IMG/VR virus record: IMGVR_UViG_3300023180_000314 | Coordinates: 1 to 27,722 of that record | DNA: 27,722 nucleotides | Reading direction: 5' to 3' (one strand) | DNA from: a virus | Shown: piece by piece, positions 11,877-18,470 of the stretch | Layout of the letters: each line of letters starts with the position of its first letter | How positions within the stretch are numbered: position 1 is the stretch's first letter | Notes under the pieces: model-generated | Database searches by the model: none | Told to the model about the DNA's origin: nothing | What the model saw: the letters and a program-made list of their open reading frames with translations, nothing else | Program-made: the position numbers and the translations under genes

Positions 11877-11930
11877 ATGATCGACACAAGCAAGTTATTA
11901 CTGGTTCAAATAGCATTGAAGGGTAAGTAG
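11877..11930 (+). CDS. Tiny ORF, 17 aa, possible leader peptide
   Basis: The ATG is preceded by AAAGGAGAG, one of the best ribosome-binding sites in this operon, yet only 17 codons follow (M-I-D-T-S-K-L-L-L-V) before a TAG directly next to the ATG of the following gene. A strong site for so short a frame suggests either a real micropeptide or ribosome loading for the coiled-coil gene, which has no site of its own. Confidence 0.4.
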   Translation: MIDTSKLLLVQIALKGK

Positions 11931-12257
11931 ATGGACATGAAAAAAGCAAAAGAAAAGCTAAAGAAAATTGAAGAGCTGAGATTCTATGGTGTGTATATAG
12001 ATCAATCACTGGCTGGTGATTTCTCGCAGGATATTTGCTTCTACATTGAAAAGCTCCAAGCTGAAAACGAGGAGCTAATACGCGCCCTAGAGCTAAAACA
12101 CCCTGTACTAGATCACATGGAGCAGGAAATAAACAAAATCAAAGCTGATGCTATTACGGAAGCGGCCAATACATTGTGTATAAGGGGTGATTCCGTACTA
12201 CCTGTAAACTACACCCAGCTTTTAAAATACGCCAACAACCTAGAGGATAAACAATGA
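11931..12257 (+). CDS. Coiled-coil hypothetical protein, 108 aa
   Basis: The protein starts M-D-M-K-K-A-K-E-K-L-K-K and has a mid coiled coil (F-Y-I-E-K-L-Q-A-E-N-E-E-L, residues 37-49) and a helical C-terminal half with an E-A-A-N-T-L segment. That layout is common for phage early proteins with an ungrouped helix-turn-coil structure. No function is known. Its start directly follows the stop of the 17-aa frame, so it is probably coupled. Downstream, an AGCCG/CGGCT hairpin and a T7 run (12298-12304), separated by some 16 bases, may weakly end this transcript. Confidence 0.7.
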   Translation: MDMKKAKEKLKKIEELRFYGVYIDQSLAGDFSQDICFYIEKLQAENEELIRALELKHPVLDHMEQEINKIKADAITEAANTLCIRGDSVLPVNYTQLLKYANNLEDKQ

Positions 12258-12306
12258 CAGCTGTTAGCCGTGGGGCGGCTGGAATCAATTAATTCGTTTT
12301 TTTGGC

Positions 12307-12462
12307 ATAAAAAAGCCCTCAAAAGAGGGCAAAGATTCCAACTACGACAAACTTTGTGAGATTAGACGATATAAGTTAATCGAAAAAGTTTGAATCGTCC
12401 GGCGGTTTCTGCGCCAGATCAGCTCAGGTTGCTATTTTGAGACGGTTTGTCTAAATCCTGAG
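12307..12462 (-). ncRNA. Candidate small RNA, leftward, about 155 nt
   Basis: The 337-base gap 12258-12594 has no convincing rightward gene. On the minus strand an extended -10, TGGTATAGT (12477-12469), is followed by sequence with several stems: CTCAGG/CCTGAG, TCTGGCG/CGCCGGA, GACGAT/ATCGTC and CAAACTTT/AAAGTTTG. It ends in an intrinsic terminator at 12309-12330. This would be a structured transcript antisense to the operon direction. A minus-strand reading frame across 12432-12620 lacks a ribosome-binding site and is not called. Confidence 0.4.
12309..12330 (-). terminator. Intrinsic terminator, leftward
   Basis: On the minus strand GCCCTC (12330-12325), loop TTTT, then GAGGGC (12320-12315), followed by six T. 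It is oriented against the rightward genes around it, so it must end a leftward transcript starting within the 12258-12594 gap or beyond. Confidence 0.75.
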
Positions 12463-12495
12463 AACGCAACTATACCACACATCCCACCATTTGAA

Positions 12496-12543
12496 TTGGC
12501 AAAAACTACCAAAATATTTTTAACGTTTGGTAGTTTTGGCCAT
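12496..12543. promoter_or_regulatory. Inverted pair of operator-like 18-mers over a promoter
   Basis: TTGGCAAAAACTACCAAA (12496-12513) faces TTTGGTAGTTTTGGCCAT (12526-12543), spacer 12 bases as in the 6039 pair. A rightward promoter TTGAAT-N16-AATATT (12491-12518) spans the first copy. The leftward extended -10 at 12477-12469 lies just on the other side. The pair thus sits between two divergent promoters, the classical place for a repressor. Confidence 0.6.
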
Positions 12544-12594
12544 TCCGTTTTCGCGCTGCCTTTGGATAATAGGCAAAAACAAAAGGGGAAACAC

Positions 12595-12681
12595 ATGACG
12601 ATACCAGCAAAAATATTCATTATTTCAATATTCGCTATTTATTCAGCATCTATGATTGTATTGGGGGCTAATATTCTATGA
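12595..12681 (+). CDS. Single-pass membrane peptide, 28 aa
   Basis: The ATG has AAAAGGGG upstream, the same strong site used at the head of the leftward operon. The peptide (M-T-I-P-A-K-I-F-I-I) is almost entirely one hydrophobic helix. Its TGA overlaps the ATG of the next gene (ATGA). It is probably real because of the site and the overlap. It may be an inner-membrane micropeptide; function is unknown. Confidence 0.6.
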   Translation: MTIPAKIFIISIFAIYSASMIVLGANIL

Positions 12682-12971
12682 GTCTAATTTATGCCTACAA
12701 CGCGCTAGAAGTGCTGACTAATGAGGGATTCGAGAAAATGAGGCCTCCAGCAATTAAAGCTCTTTTCCTGTTATATGAAGTTGGGCCGTTAAAGATTAGT
12801 GAGATAGCAACAATCACGGGCAGGGACTGGCAGTCAACAAACGTGACAATTAGGCGCCTATCAAATTTTGGACTGGTAGTAAAAAACGATCAGGAAGTAA
12901 AGCTATCCAGCAACATTAGGGCACTATTAGAGAAGGCAATGACACCACAAGGAGCGTACAGTGAAAAGTAA
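12678..12971 (+). CDS. Winged-helix DNA-binding protein, MarR-like, 97 aa
   Basis: The sequence shows A-I-K-A-L-F-L-L-Y-E-V-G-P-L-K-I-S-E-I-A, then T-N-V-T-I-R-R-L-S-N-F-G-L-V-V-K (about residues 25-70). These are the helix-turn-helix and wing of a MarR/HTH-type regulator reduced to its DNA-binding core. It is coupled by ATGA to the membrane peptide and overlaps the next gene by 11 bases. As it lies directly after the operator pair at 12496-12543, it is one candidate for the protein that binds the 18-mers; this is inference. Confidence 0.75.
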   Translation: MSLIYAYNALEVLTNEGFEKMRPPAIKALFLLYEVGPLKISEIATITGRDWQSTNVTIRRLSNFGLVVKNDQEVKLSSNIRALLEKAMTPQGAYSEK

Positions 12972-13272
12972 TACGATAATAAAAATTAAGCTACCTAAGC
13001 ACATCACAGACAAATACGGGCTGGAAAGGGGCGCGCACAAGTGCCAAGTTTGCGGCGATTGGGCAATCAATCAGGCATACGCGACACTGATTGAGCCGTA
13101 CGGATTGGGCGTTGTTGGCCGTGGCATTGCTATCATGTGCGCTGACAATGAAGGTCTGGACAAGATCATATTTAAGGCCATTAAGGCCATTAAGGACGAA
13201 GAAAAGGCCCGCAAAGAATGGGCATTGGAGCAACTAGAACGGATTTTCGGGGGTAATTATGTTGCAGTATAA
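12961..13272 (+). CDS. Hypothetical protein with C-x2-C knuckle, 103 aa
   Basis: The start is GTG at 12961 with AAGGAG seven bases upstream. The product (M-K-S-N-T-I-I-K-I-K) has one C-Q-V-C-G pair (about residues 28-32) and a later Cys near 60 (I-M-C-A-D), possibly a zinc site, then a helical C-terminus with a K-A-I-K-A-I-K-D-E-E repeat. No family is recognised. It overlaps both neighbours, as expected of a translationally coupled operon. Confidence 0.7.
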   Translation: MKSNTIIKIKLPKHITDKYGLERGAHKCQVCGDWAINQAYATLIEPYGLGVVGRGIAIMCADNEGLDKIIFKAIKAIKDEEKARKEWALEQLERIFGGNYVAV

Positions 13273-13540
13273 AAAGCTGCCAGATGATGGGTTTTACTCA
13301 TTTTACTGGAACGGAAAGAAGATAACTAACAAGGAAGGCGCGTATTACTTCAATAGAATGGCGTCCAGTTTTAACAAGAAAGAGGAATCAGCAAGGCAGG
13401 TTATCGCTGGCCTGAACTACGAAAACGCTAAACTACAACAGCGCATAGACGAACTTGAGCATGAGATTAGGCAGGTTTGCGCTGGGTTAAAATACGCTGA
13501 ATTGAGACTACAAAGAGAAATTGAAAAGGGGGCGAAATGA
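13259..13540 (+). CDS. Coiled-coil hypothetical protein, 93 aa
   Basis: The ATG overlaps the end of the previous gene by 14 bases, with GGGGG upstream. The N-terminal 40 residues (M-L-Q-Y-K-K-L-P-D-D) are aromatic-rich. The rest is a long helix containing two copies of a similar stretch (A-R-Q-V-I-A-G-L-N-Y-E-N-A-K-L-Q and I-R-Q-V-C-A-G-L-K-Y-A-E-L-R-L-Q), an internal duplication of about 27 residues that forms a coiled coil. Function is unknown. Confidence 0.7.
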   Translation: MLQYKKLPDDGFYSFYWNGKKITNKEGAYYFNRMASSFNKKEESARQVIAGLNYENAKLQQRIDELEHEIRQVCAGLKYAELRLQREIEKGAK

Positions 13541-14052
13541 AACTAACAATAGAACAAGCGCGGGAAACTTACAAAGGCGCAGAGATTCACGAAGGCGCAG
13601 AGATTCGCGAAGGCGCAGTGATTCGCAAAGGCGCAGAGATTTACAAAGGCGCAGTGATTTACGAAGCCGCAGTGATTCACGAAGGCGCAGTGATTTACGA
13701 AGGCGCAGTGATTCGCAAAGGCGCAGTGATTCGCGAAGGCGCAGTGATTCACGAAGCCTCAGTGATTGGCGAAGGCGCAGTGATTCGCGAAGGCGCAGAG
13801 ATTTACGAAGCCTCAGTGATTGGCGAAGGAAGGAAAAACGTCAAAAACTCACTAGCCATTAATGGAATCGGAAAAACCGGAAATATAACGGCGTACCACT
13901 GCGAAGACGGGCTAATAGTCAACATTGGATGCGCAAATGACTACAAGGGTCTGCCAGTCTCTGAAATGCGTGAGCGTATCGCTGAGAAATACCCGTCCGA
14001 CCATGAGTATTTTGTAGCGATGGATTTAATCGAAAAGTGGGGATCGAAATGA
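13537..14052 (+). CDS. Hexapeptide-repeat beta-helix protein, 171 aa
   Basis: Residues 14-97 are 14 consecutive hexapeptides of the type G-A-(V/E)-I-x-(E/K), the signature of a left-handed parallel beta-helix; three repeats make one turn, so about 4.7 turns. The surface position alternates H, R, Y and G. The C-terminal 74 residues form a separate domain (N-I-T-A-Y-H-C-E-D-G-L, then helices ending in F-V-A-M-D-L-I-E-K-W). No acyltransferase active site is evident, so the helix is likely a scaffold, possibly for binding DNA or protein. The start overlaps the previous stop (ATGA). Confidence 0.8.
   Translation: MKLTIEQARETYKGAEIHEGAEIREGAVIRKGAEIYKGAVIYEAAVIHEGAVIYEGAVIRKGAVIREGAVIHEASVIGEGAVIREGAEIYEASVIGEGRKNVKNSLAINGIGKTGNITAYHCEDGLIVNIGCANDYKGLPVSEMRERIAEKYPSDHEYFVAMDLIEKWGSK
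13576..13827 (+). repeat. Tandem 18-bp repeat, 14 units, coding
   Basis: The unit is close to GAAGGCGCAGTGATTCGC and encodes one hexapeptide. Units differ at the codons for the exposed residue and at GCA-GTG versus GCA-GAG. Because 18 is a multiple of three and the unit has no stop, other frames also stay open across it. Those frames (Arg/Ser/Asp-rich on +, Cys/Ala/Phe-rich on -) are shadows, not genes. Confidence 0.9.
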
Positions 14053-14600
14053 ATACGCTAGATGGAAAGGGTCTTATAATCAATAAATTCGATGCGGGTT
14101 TAGCTGTGGGCCTGCTCGATAAATTAGAACTAATGGACGATGAGTTTACGCTAAAGAACGTGCAAGAATATTTTGGTCTGACTCCAACAAAAGCCAAAAC
14201 AATCTGTGACGCGCTGTATAAGTTTGTACTAACTCGAAAAACGGAGGATGGATGGGCGATAATGACGCGCGTTGAATCTCAATTCGAGTACGGAAAGCTA
14301 ACGGAAGTGAACCCATCTATCACGGCGTTGCAGCTGGCGGTGCTAGAAGTGGTGGATGAGCAGGTCGAAGTATGTAGAAAAGACATTAAAGAGCTAATCA
14401 AAATCAATGACGTGAAGTTTAAGAACTCTACAGCGTCGTTAAGAAAAGCAGGGTTGATTGAAATGCTCGAACCCGATTTGCACGGGCGAATCAATTACCG
14501 ACTAACAGAACTGGCAAGGGCTGCAAAACGCGAAAACATCAAATTTTCAGCAAGGCGAAAAATCTACGACACTTGCGGCACTGGCAGTGCGGGCCTATAA
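14049..14600 (+). CDS. Winged-helix protein, 183 aa, hypothetical
   Basis: The ATG at 14049 overlaps the previous stop (ATGA) and has GGGGATC upstream; a GTG 12 bases earlier is less likely. The protein seems to contain two helix-turn-helix-like parts: T-L-K-N-V-Q-E-Y-F-G-L-T-P-T-K-A-K-T (about residues 35-52), and I-N-D-V-K-F-K-N-S-T-A-S-L-R-K-A-G-L (about 119-136) followed by a wing. It may be a transcription regulator or replication-loading protein. It is the last gene of the rightward operon. Confidence 0.7.
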   Translation: MNTLDGKGLIINKFDAGLAVGLLDKLELMDDEFTLKNVQEYFGLTPTKAKTICDALYKFVLTRKTEDGWAIMTRVESQFEYGKLTEVNPSITALQLAVLEVVDEQVEVCRKDIKELIKINDVKFKNSTASLRKAGLIEMLEPDLHGRINYRLTELARAAKRENIKFSARRKIYDTCGTGSAGL

Positions 14601-14621
14601 TTATATTTCATCAGTCCCTTT

Positions 14622-14642
14622 CCCGCTTCGGCGGGTTTTTTT
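14622..14642 (+). terminator. Intrinsic terminator closing the rightward operon
   Basis: CCCGC-TTCG-GCGGG followed by seven T: a short GC stem with a very stable UUCG tetraloop. It lies between the convergent rightward early operon and the leftward late operon, and the T run touches the holin stop codon. Confidence 0.9.
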
Positions 14643-14973
14643 ATTTCTTTAGACTGTTAATCGTACCGCCAGCAAAGTAAAAGCCTAAGATGGTTAATGC
14701 GGCTATACCTAACTTACCCTCCAATATCTGCATGGGGTACGTCAAATCAATATCCGTGAATGATAGAATGAAGCAGATTAGCCAGCCAAACGCCCACGGT
14801 GGAACCACGATTAACGCTAAGAACCTCTGAGCTAGTTTGAATGGCTCATAGGCTTTTAGTAATCGAATGTGCCCTTCTGCCTTTTCTTGATCTGTATAAA
14901 AGGCGTTATCTAGCATATCCACGCCTTTATTAATCACCTTTTCAGTGCCAAATAGCTTGCCTAACCAACTCAT
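14641..14973 (-). CDS. Holin, 3TM/GTA-holin-like, 110 aa
   Basis: The soluble N-terminus (M-S-W-L-G-K-L-F-G) leads through an amphipathic helix (D-Q-E-K-A-E-G-H-I-R-L-L-K-A-Y-E-P-F) to two clear membrane segments: about residues 49-72 (A-L-I-V-V-P-P-W-A-F-G-W-L-I-C-F-I-L) and 87-105. This matches the GTA/3TM holin group. It would permeabilise the inner membrane to time lysis. It lies immediately downstream of the endolysin (TAA then ATG), so the two form a lysis cassette at the end of the late operon. No spanin genes are evident. Confidence 0.75.
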   Translation of the reverse strand: MSWLGKLFGTEKVINKGVDMLDNAFYTDQEKAEGHIRLLKAYEPFKLAQRFLALIVVPPWAFGWLICFILSFTDIDLTYPMQILEGKLGIAALTILGFYFAGGTINSLKK

Positions 14974-15321
14974 TTACCACCTCGCCTTACTGCCGCGTGA
15001 GTCCACATGGATAAAATCAGAATAAAGACCAAGGCCAGTATCAGGAAAGTTTGCATTGATAAAATTCCAAACCGCTGGCAAATCACAATCAAGCGGCACA
15101 ATATCCGCCGCCCTACCTTTAAGATGCTGGCTGGTTTTGACACCACCCACTTTCCTATTGTACTCCTCACATCGAACCCCACTTGTTATTTTTATAGGGC
15201 CGAACTTGTCTCTTACATCCTGCAAGATTCGGATTAATTCTGCATCAATTGTATCTGTTCCACACCCACACTTACATGCAAACTCTGAGCGGTTAAAATT
15301 TTCTGATAAATCCCCCTTCAC
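14974..15321 (-). CDS. Endolysin, M15-type peptidase, 115 aa
   Basis: This is a zinc D-Ala-D-Ala-type carboxypeptidase/endopeptidase of the M15_3 group that cuts peptidoglycan peptides. The zinc ligands are visible: H66 and D73 in S-Q-H-L-K-G-R-A-A-D-I-V, and H105 in F-I-H-V-D. The N-terminal F-A-C-K-C-G-C-G segment is typical. There is no signal peptide, so it depends on the holin. The start is GTG overlapping the upstream stop (GTGA), with a G-run as ribosome-binding site. Length is normal for a single-domain phage enzyme. Confidence 0.9.
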   Translation of the reverse strand: MKGDLSENFNRSEFACKCGCGTDTIDAELIRILQDVRDKFGPIKITSGVRCEEYNRKVGGVKTSQHLKGRAADIVPLDCDLPAVWNFINANFPDTGLGLYSDFIHVDSRGSKARW

Positions 15322-15467
15322 TTAGCCCCCCCGTGATTCCAATCAATGGACTTTTTGCAGTGGTCTGGGTCTACTTTCCAGATCACACCAAACCCCATCA
15401 AAAATACTGACCAGATTCTACAGGTTAGTGGATTACCCCTATCATCTGTTAGTTTTGTCTTATCCAT
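15318..15467 (-). CDS. Small protein sharing a tail motif with the 17646-18026 product, 49 aa
   Basis: The ATG at 15467 starts M-D-K-T-K-L-T-D-D-R. A hydrophobic segment (W-S-V-F-L-M-G-F-G-V-I-W) precedes the C-terminal motif D-P-D-H-C-K-K-S-I-D-W-N-H-G. The same motif, with nearly identical DNA, ends the protein encoded at 17646-18026. It is either a short membrane protein of its own or a remnant of a duplicated gene. It is coupled to the endolysin by GTGA. Confidence 0.6.
   Translation of the reverse strand: MDKTKLTDDRGNPLTCRIWSVFLMGFGVIWKVDPDHCKKSIDWNHGGAK
15339..15373 (-). repeat. 35-bp direct repeat, copy 1
   Basis: It matches 17673-17707 in 34 of 35 positions and in the same orientation. 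Both copies encode D-P-D-H-C-K-K-S-I-D-W. The tailspike gene lies between the copies. Confidence 0.85.
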
Positions 15468-15555
15468 ATTTATCCAATAGTTAAAATGGTGTTTGGTTCC
15501 TGTTATTCGTGTTTGGTAAAGTTTAGGGTCTGTTTTGGGTTGAAATTGGCTGTCA

Positions 15556-17628
15556 TCATACCACCACTAGCACACCATTATTGAGTGATACTCTCTTTAT
15601 AAGACCATCACCCTGGTCGTGCATATAGATATACTTAATACCCTCAGTAGTCCTACCAATATCAGTGGTATTGTCCGTTTGCGGTAGTATATTATTTGTT
15701 ACATTAAGAGTGCCACCAACAGACCAGTTAGCCAAACAAGCACCATTGCCTGATGCACTAAAGAACTGCATGTAGTTAGCCCCATCGCTTATCCTGCGTA
15801 GCACATAGCCTGCACCGTATTGTTGAAGTTCCCCTGAACTGCCTACACGTTTTGTGATAATCTCGCCATCATAATCATAGAGTGTTATATTACCGTCACT
15901 TACTCTCCACTGAGCCAGGATATCCCCACTATATGTTTGCAACTCTATGGCCTTCCCATCTAGGCTTGGCCTCAGTATAGTCGCGCCATCAGTGAACTGA
16001 GTAGGGAACATATCGTAATCATTAAATAACTCACGGGGCGTGAACTCAGTCCTATCCACACTAGAGGACATATAAGTATTAGTAAGCCTTAAATTCTCCG
16101 TATATCCTGACTCTGATGTATTATCATACGCAATTAGTGTGCCGTTCTCATATTGACATGCAACCAATTTAGTATCCCTACAATCGCCATATAATGTGTT
16201 CAGTTCATCCCATACTGTCTGCATCTTACAGTTAATAAACTTAATACCACGCATAGGATAACCATCCATTTCTTTTGCACCTGAAATTGGTAGCCCATGG
16301 GGTAAGTCCTGTGATGCTGTACCGCTTGAGTGTTCAAATGACGCAAAATAACAATCATTAAACACAGTACCTGAGAAGTTGTTACCTAGTGATGGAGACC
16401 TTATCACTGACACATTTGCTGGTAAATCCGGCGATACCCCTGTTAAGGTTATATCTGAGCCAGATACTGAATAACCTGTAAATGTGTAGTAAGTAGAATT
16501 ACCCACAATACGAAATTCATTCTGAGAAGTTAGTGTAAATGAGTCATAATAATCTGCTGTAATTGTCGTATTTGTATTAGAAATAACACCTATCTGAGCA
16601 CCATTTCTGATAGACAACCCTCTAATACCTTGTGAGGTTAGTTTAGAAACACGAAGCCTTTCAGGGTTATTACCTTTCTCAGTATATGTCCCATCATTCT
16701 CTGTAACTAGCGTACCAGCCATTCGCCAGTAGCCGACTGATTGAACATTGTCAATCACTGCCTCATTAGATCCCTTGCACCAAATACCAACGTCCCAATC
16801 ACTACCAATATCTGTGGTCACAAAATCATTATACCCATCAATCCCATCAAATTCAGGAACTAAGCGCAGGTTCTTTAATTGGCTGTTTTCATTTAACGTA
16901 ATTGCTACTGAGAACAACTTAGGTGTCGCAGGTGCCCCCGCTACTGAATCTTTGTCCGTGAAGTTTAAGAAATCATGGGTAAAACTACCAACAGTCTTTG
17001 GAGTTCTTGGGTTTGTGATGTTATTAAGGGAGGTATTCTTAGACCCAGTGCCTGTAAATAAAAGGTGGGTACCTTTATCCATACGTTTTAGTAGCCTATA
17101 ATCCGCAGGTCTGAATGTATCCCAGTAATCAATCCCGTCACCTGCCAAGGTTACACCGCGAGGTATATTTAATCCCTCTGATAAAATATGCTTACCTGTT
17201 GCACGAACAATACTCACATTATTAGTACTTAATCCAGCATAAGCTAAGGCAGCCTTAAATGCTTGTGTATTATCTGCTGGGTAAGGTAGCGCTCCAAAGT
17301 CTTTAACATCAACTTCCGCACCAAACCTATCAGCCAAGCTCCTAGGTGTGTTAGTACCTGTAGCTGTGACAGCCAGCCCGCCTACAGTCAATCTTTCTAA
17401 TTGATTGCCGTTAGCCATGTCAAGGTAAGAGACGCCATCATCCGTACCCGTCCCACCAGCTACCACAACATAATCAGAGCCACCTCCGTCATTGGGCGTG
17501 GAATAGCCTTTGGCCTTTACATAATTCCCAATCTTTAATCTTGTATCTGCCTTTGCGTCTGCTACATTGTCATAGCAATAAGGAAGAGTTCTAGAGCCTA
17601 GATCACCTACAATTCTCGCGTTACTCAT
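15556..17628 (-). CDS. Tailspike, pectate-lyase-like beta-helix, 690 aa
   Basis: The protein is probably the receptor-binding/depolymerising tailspike. After an N-terminal 110 residues, probably for virion attachment, comes the phage pectate-lyase entry motif V-K-D-F-G-A-L-P-Y-P-A-D-N-T-Q-A-F (about residues 112-128), then long Asn/Gly/Thr-rich beta-helix sequence. C-terminal short domains end in N-N-G-V-L-V-V-V. No catalytic residues can be named by eye. AGAGGG precedes the ATG. It lies just before the lysis genes, as in many P22-like phages, and is flanked by direct repeats. The 88-base gap downstream (15468-15555) has nothing recognisable except two GTGTTTGGT repeats. Confidence 0.8.
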   Translation of the reverse strand: MSNARIVGDLGSRTLPYCYDNVADAKADTRLKIGNYVKAKGYSTPNDGGGSDYVVVAGGTGTDDGVSYLDMANGNQLERLTVGGLAVTATGTNTPRSLADRFGAEVDVKDFGALPYPADNTQAFKAALAYAGLSTNNVSIVRATGKHILSEGLNIPRGVTLAGDGIDYWDTFRPADYRLLKRMDKGTHLLFTGTGSKNTSLNNITNPRTPKTVGSFTHDFLNFTDKDSVAGAPATPKLFSVAITLNENSQLKNLRLVPEFDGIDGYNDFVTTDIGSDWDVGIWCKGSNEAVIDNVQSVGYWRMAGTLVTENDGTYTEKGNNPERLRVSKLTSQGIRGLSIRNGAQIGVISNTNTTITADYYDSFTLTSQNEFRIVGNSTYYTFTGYSVSGSDITLTGVSPDLPANVSVIRSPSLGNNFSGTVFNDCYFASFEHSSGTASQDLPHGLPISGAKEMDGYPMRGIKFINCKMQTVWDELNTLYGDCRDTKLVACQYENGTLIAYDNTSESGYTENLRLTNTYMSSSVDRTEFTPRELFNDYDMFPTQFTDGATILRPSLDGKAIELQTYSGDILAQWRVSDGNITLYDYDGEIITKRVGSSGELQQYGAGYVLRRISDGANYMQFFSASGNGACLANWSVGGTLNVTNNILPQTDNTTDIGRTTEGIKYIYMHDQGDGLIKRVSLNNGVLVVV

Positions 17629-17645
17629 TATACAACCCTCTTATT

Positions 17646-18026
17646 TTAATTCTTGTCTTTCCAGCCATGCGACCAATCAATGGATTTTTTGCAGTGGTCT
17701 GGGTCTATCTTATCCAGCATCCAGACTAGTCGATGGACTAGCCAATTAGGCATTTTAGACGGTGCGTTATGGTGATAGATTTTACCCAATCGACTCGAAA
17801 AGGTTTCCCAACGATCACCTAGAAATACCACATTCCAGTATACATCAAACACTAGCCAAACATCTTTCACATACCCATTATCTTTACCAATCAATAGAGA
17901 CAGGATTGTTGGCGGAGTGAATAAAATCATAAACGTGCTTGTAAATGCAGCAAGAGAGATCACGCCAGAGCCTAAAACCAGTACCGACCATATTCGACGG
18001 GTTAGCCAGAATAGTTTTTCAATCAT
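17646..18026 (-). CDS. Membrane-associated hypothetical protein, 126 aa
   Basis: One or two hydrophobic helices occur in the first 45 residues (W-S-V-L-V-L-G-S-G-V-I-S-L-A-A-F and M-I-L-F-T-P-P-T-I-L). Then comes a soluble basic part (R-W-E-T-F-S-S-R-L-G-K-I, P-N-W-L-V-H-R-L-V) and the C-terminal D-P-D-H-C-K-K-S-I-D-W motif. Proteins of this outline occur beside tailspike and lysis genes in several phages I recall, with no proven role. The start overlaps the upstream stop (ATGA). Confidence 0.7.
   Translation of the reverse strand: MIEKLFWLTRRIWSVLVLGSGVISLAAFTSTFMILFTPPTILSLLIGKDNGYVKDVWLVFDVYWNVVFLGDRWETFSSRLGKIYHHNAPSKMPNWLVHRLVWMLDKIDPDHCKKSIDWSHGWKDKN
17673..17707 (-). repeat. 35-bp direct repeat, copy 2
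   Basis: This is the partner of 15339-15373, differing at one base. It lies in the 3' end of the membrane-protein gene, so recombination between copies would keep the reading frame of that C-terminus. Confidence 0.85.
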
Positions 18027-18469
18027 AGGTTTATACTCGGTATTCCCGCCTCAAATTCTTCTAATGTGATTGTTTCGCCTGACTCAATACGCGCCAATTG
18101 CTCATATCCATAGGCGTACACCAAAGAACGCCATCTTCTAAACTCAATGCCTTCCAATTGGAACTTCTCAACTATAGGCTCATCAGCATAAGTGACGGCG
18201 GTTTTTATGTTGTCATAGCCGTATTCCTTGGCTTTATTGTCTAAAGTGCTTTCTAGTATTGCACTGGCTTGATCTATTAACTGCTGCGCCTCGTATGCGT
18301 CTTTTTCGGCTTGGTCGCAGGGTTTAACGTCTGGCCAGTCGCTTTCTTCTGATAGCTCGTATTCCATAGCTGGGTCTTGAGTATGCGGAACCCACTCACC
18401 CCCCAGTAGGATTAGACAATCAGTCGAGCCGCTTACGTTTTCTTGCGCATTTTTGTATGTATATTTCAT
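18023..18469 (-). CDS. Tail-fibre-associated hypothetical protein, 148 aa
   Basis: I chose ATG at 18469 (M-K-Y-T-Y-K-N-A-Q); the TTG three codons earlier overlaps the upstream stop. The N-terminal half has small beta segments around G-G-E-W-V-P-H. The rest is acidic and helical, with a D-P-A-M-E-Y-E-L-S-E linker. Its place directly downstream of a tail fibre gene suggests a chaperone or fibre-assembly partner, but no clear family motif is seen. Confidence 0.6.
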   Translation of the reverse strand: MKYTYKNAQENVSGSTDCLILLGGEWVPHTQDPAMEYELSEESDWPDVKPCDQAEKDAYEAQQLIDQASAILESTLDNKAKEYGYDNIKTAVTYADEPIVEKFQLEGIEFRRWRSLVYAYGYEQLARIESGETITLEEFEAGIPSINL

Positions 18470-18470
18470 C

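Noticed and set aside
12432-12620. Minus-strand 62-codon frame
   Set aside because: It covers the operator pair and the promoter region, lacks a ribosome-binding site and has no coherent protein features.
13576-13827. CRISPR-like regularly spaced repeats
   Set aside because: The 18-bp units are directly tandem with no spacers, keep one reading frame and encode a regular hexapeptide. This is a coding repeat.
13521-13862. Arg/Ser/Asp-repeat frame on + and Cys/Ala/Phe-repeat frame on - over the same region
   Set aside because: They stay open only because the repeat length is a multiple of three. They have no suitable ribosome-binding site and overlap the better beta-helix gene.
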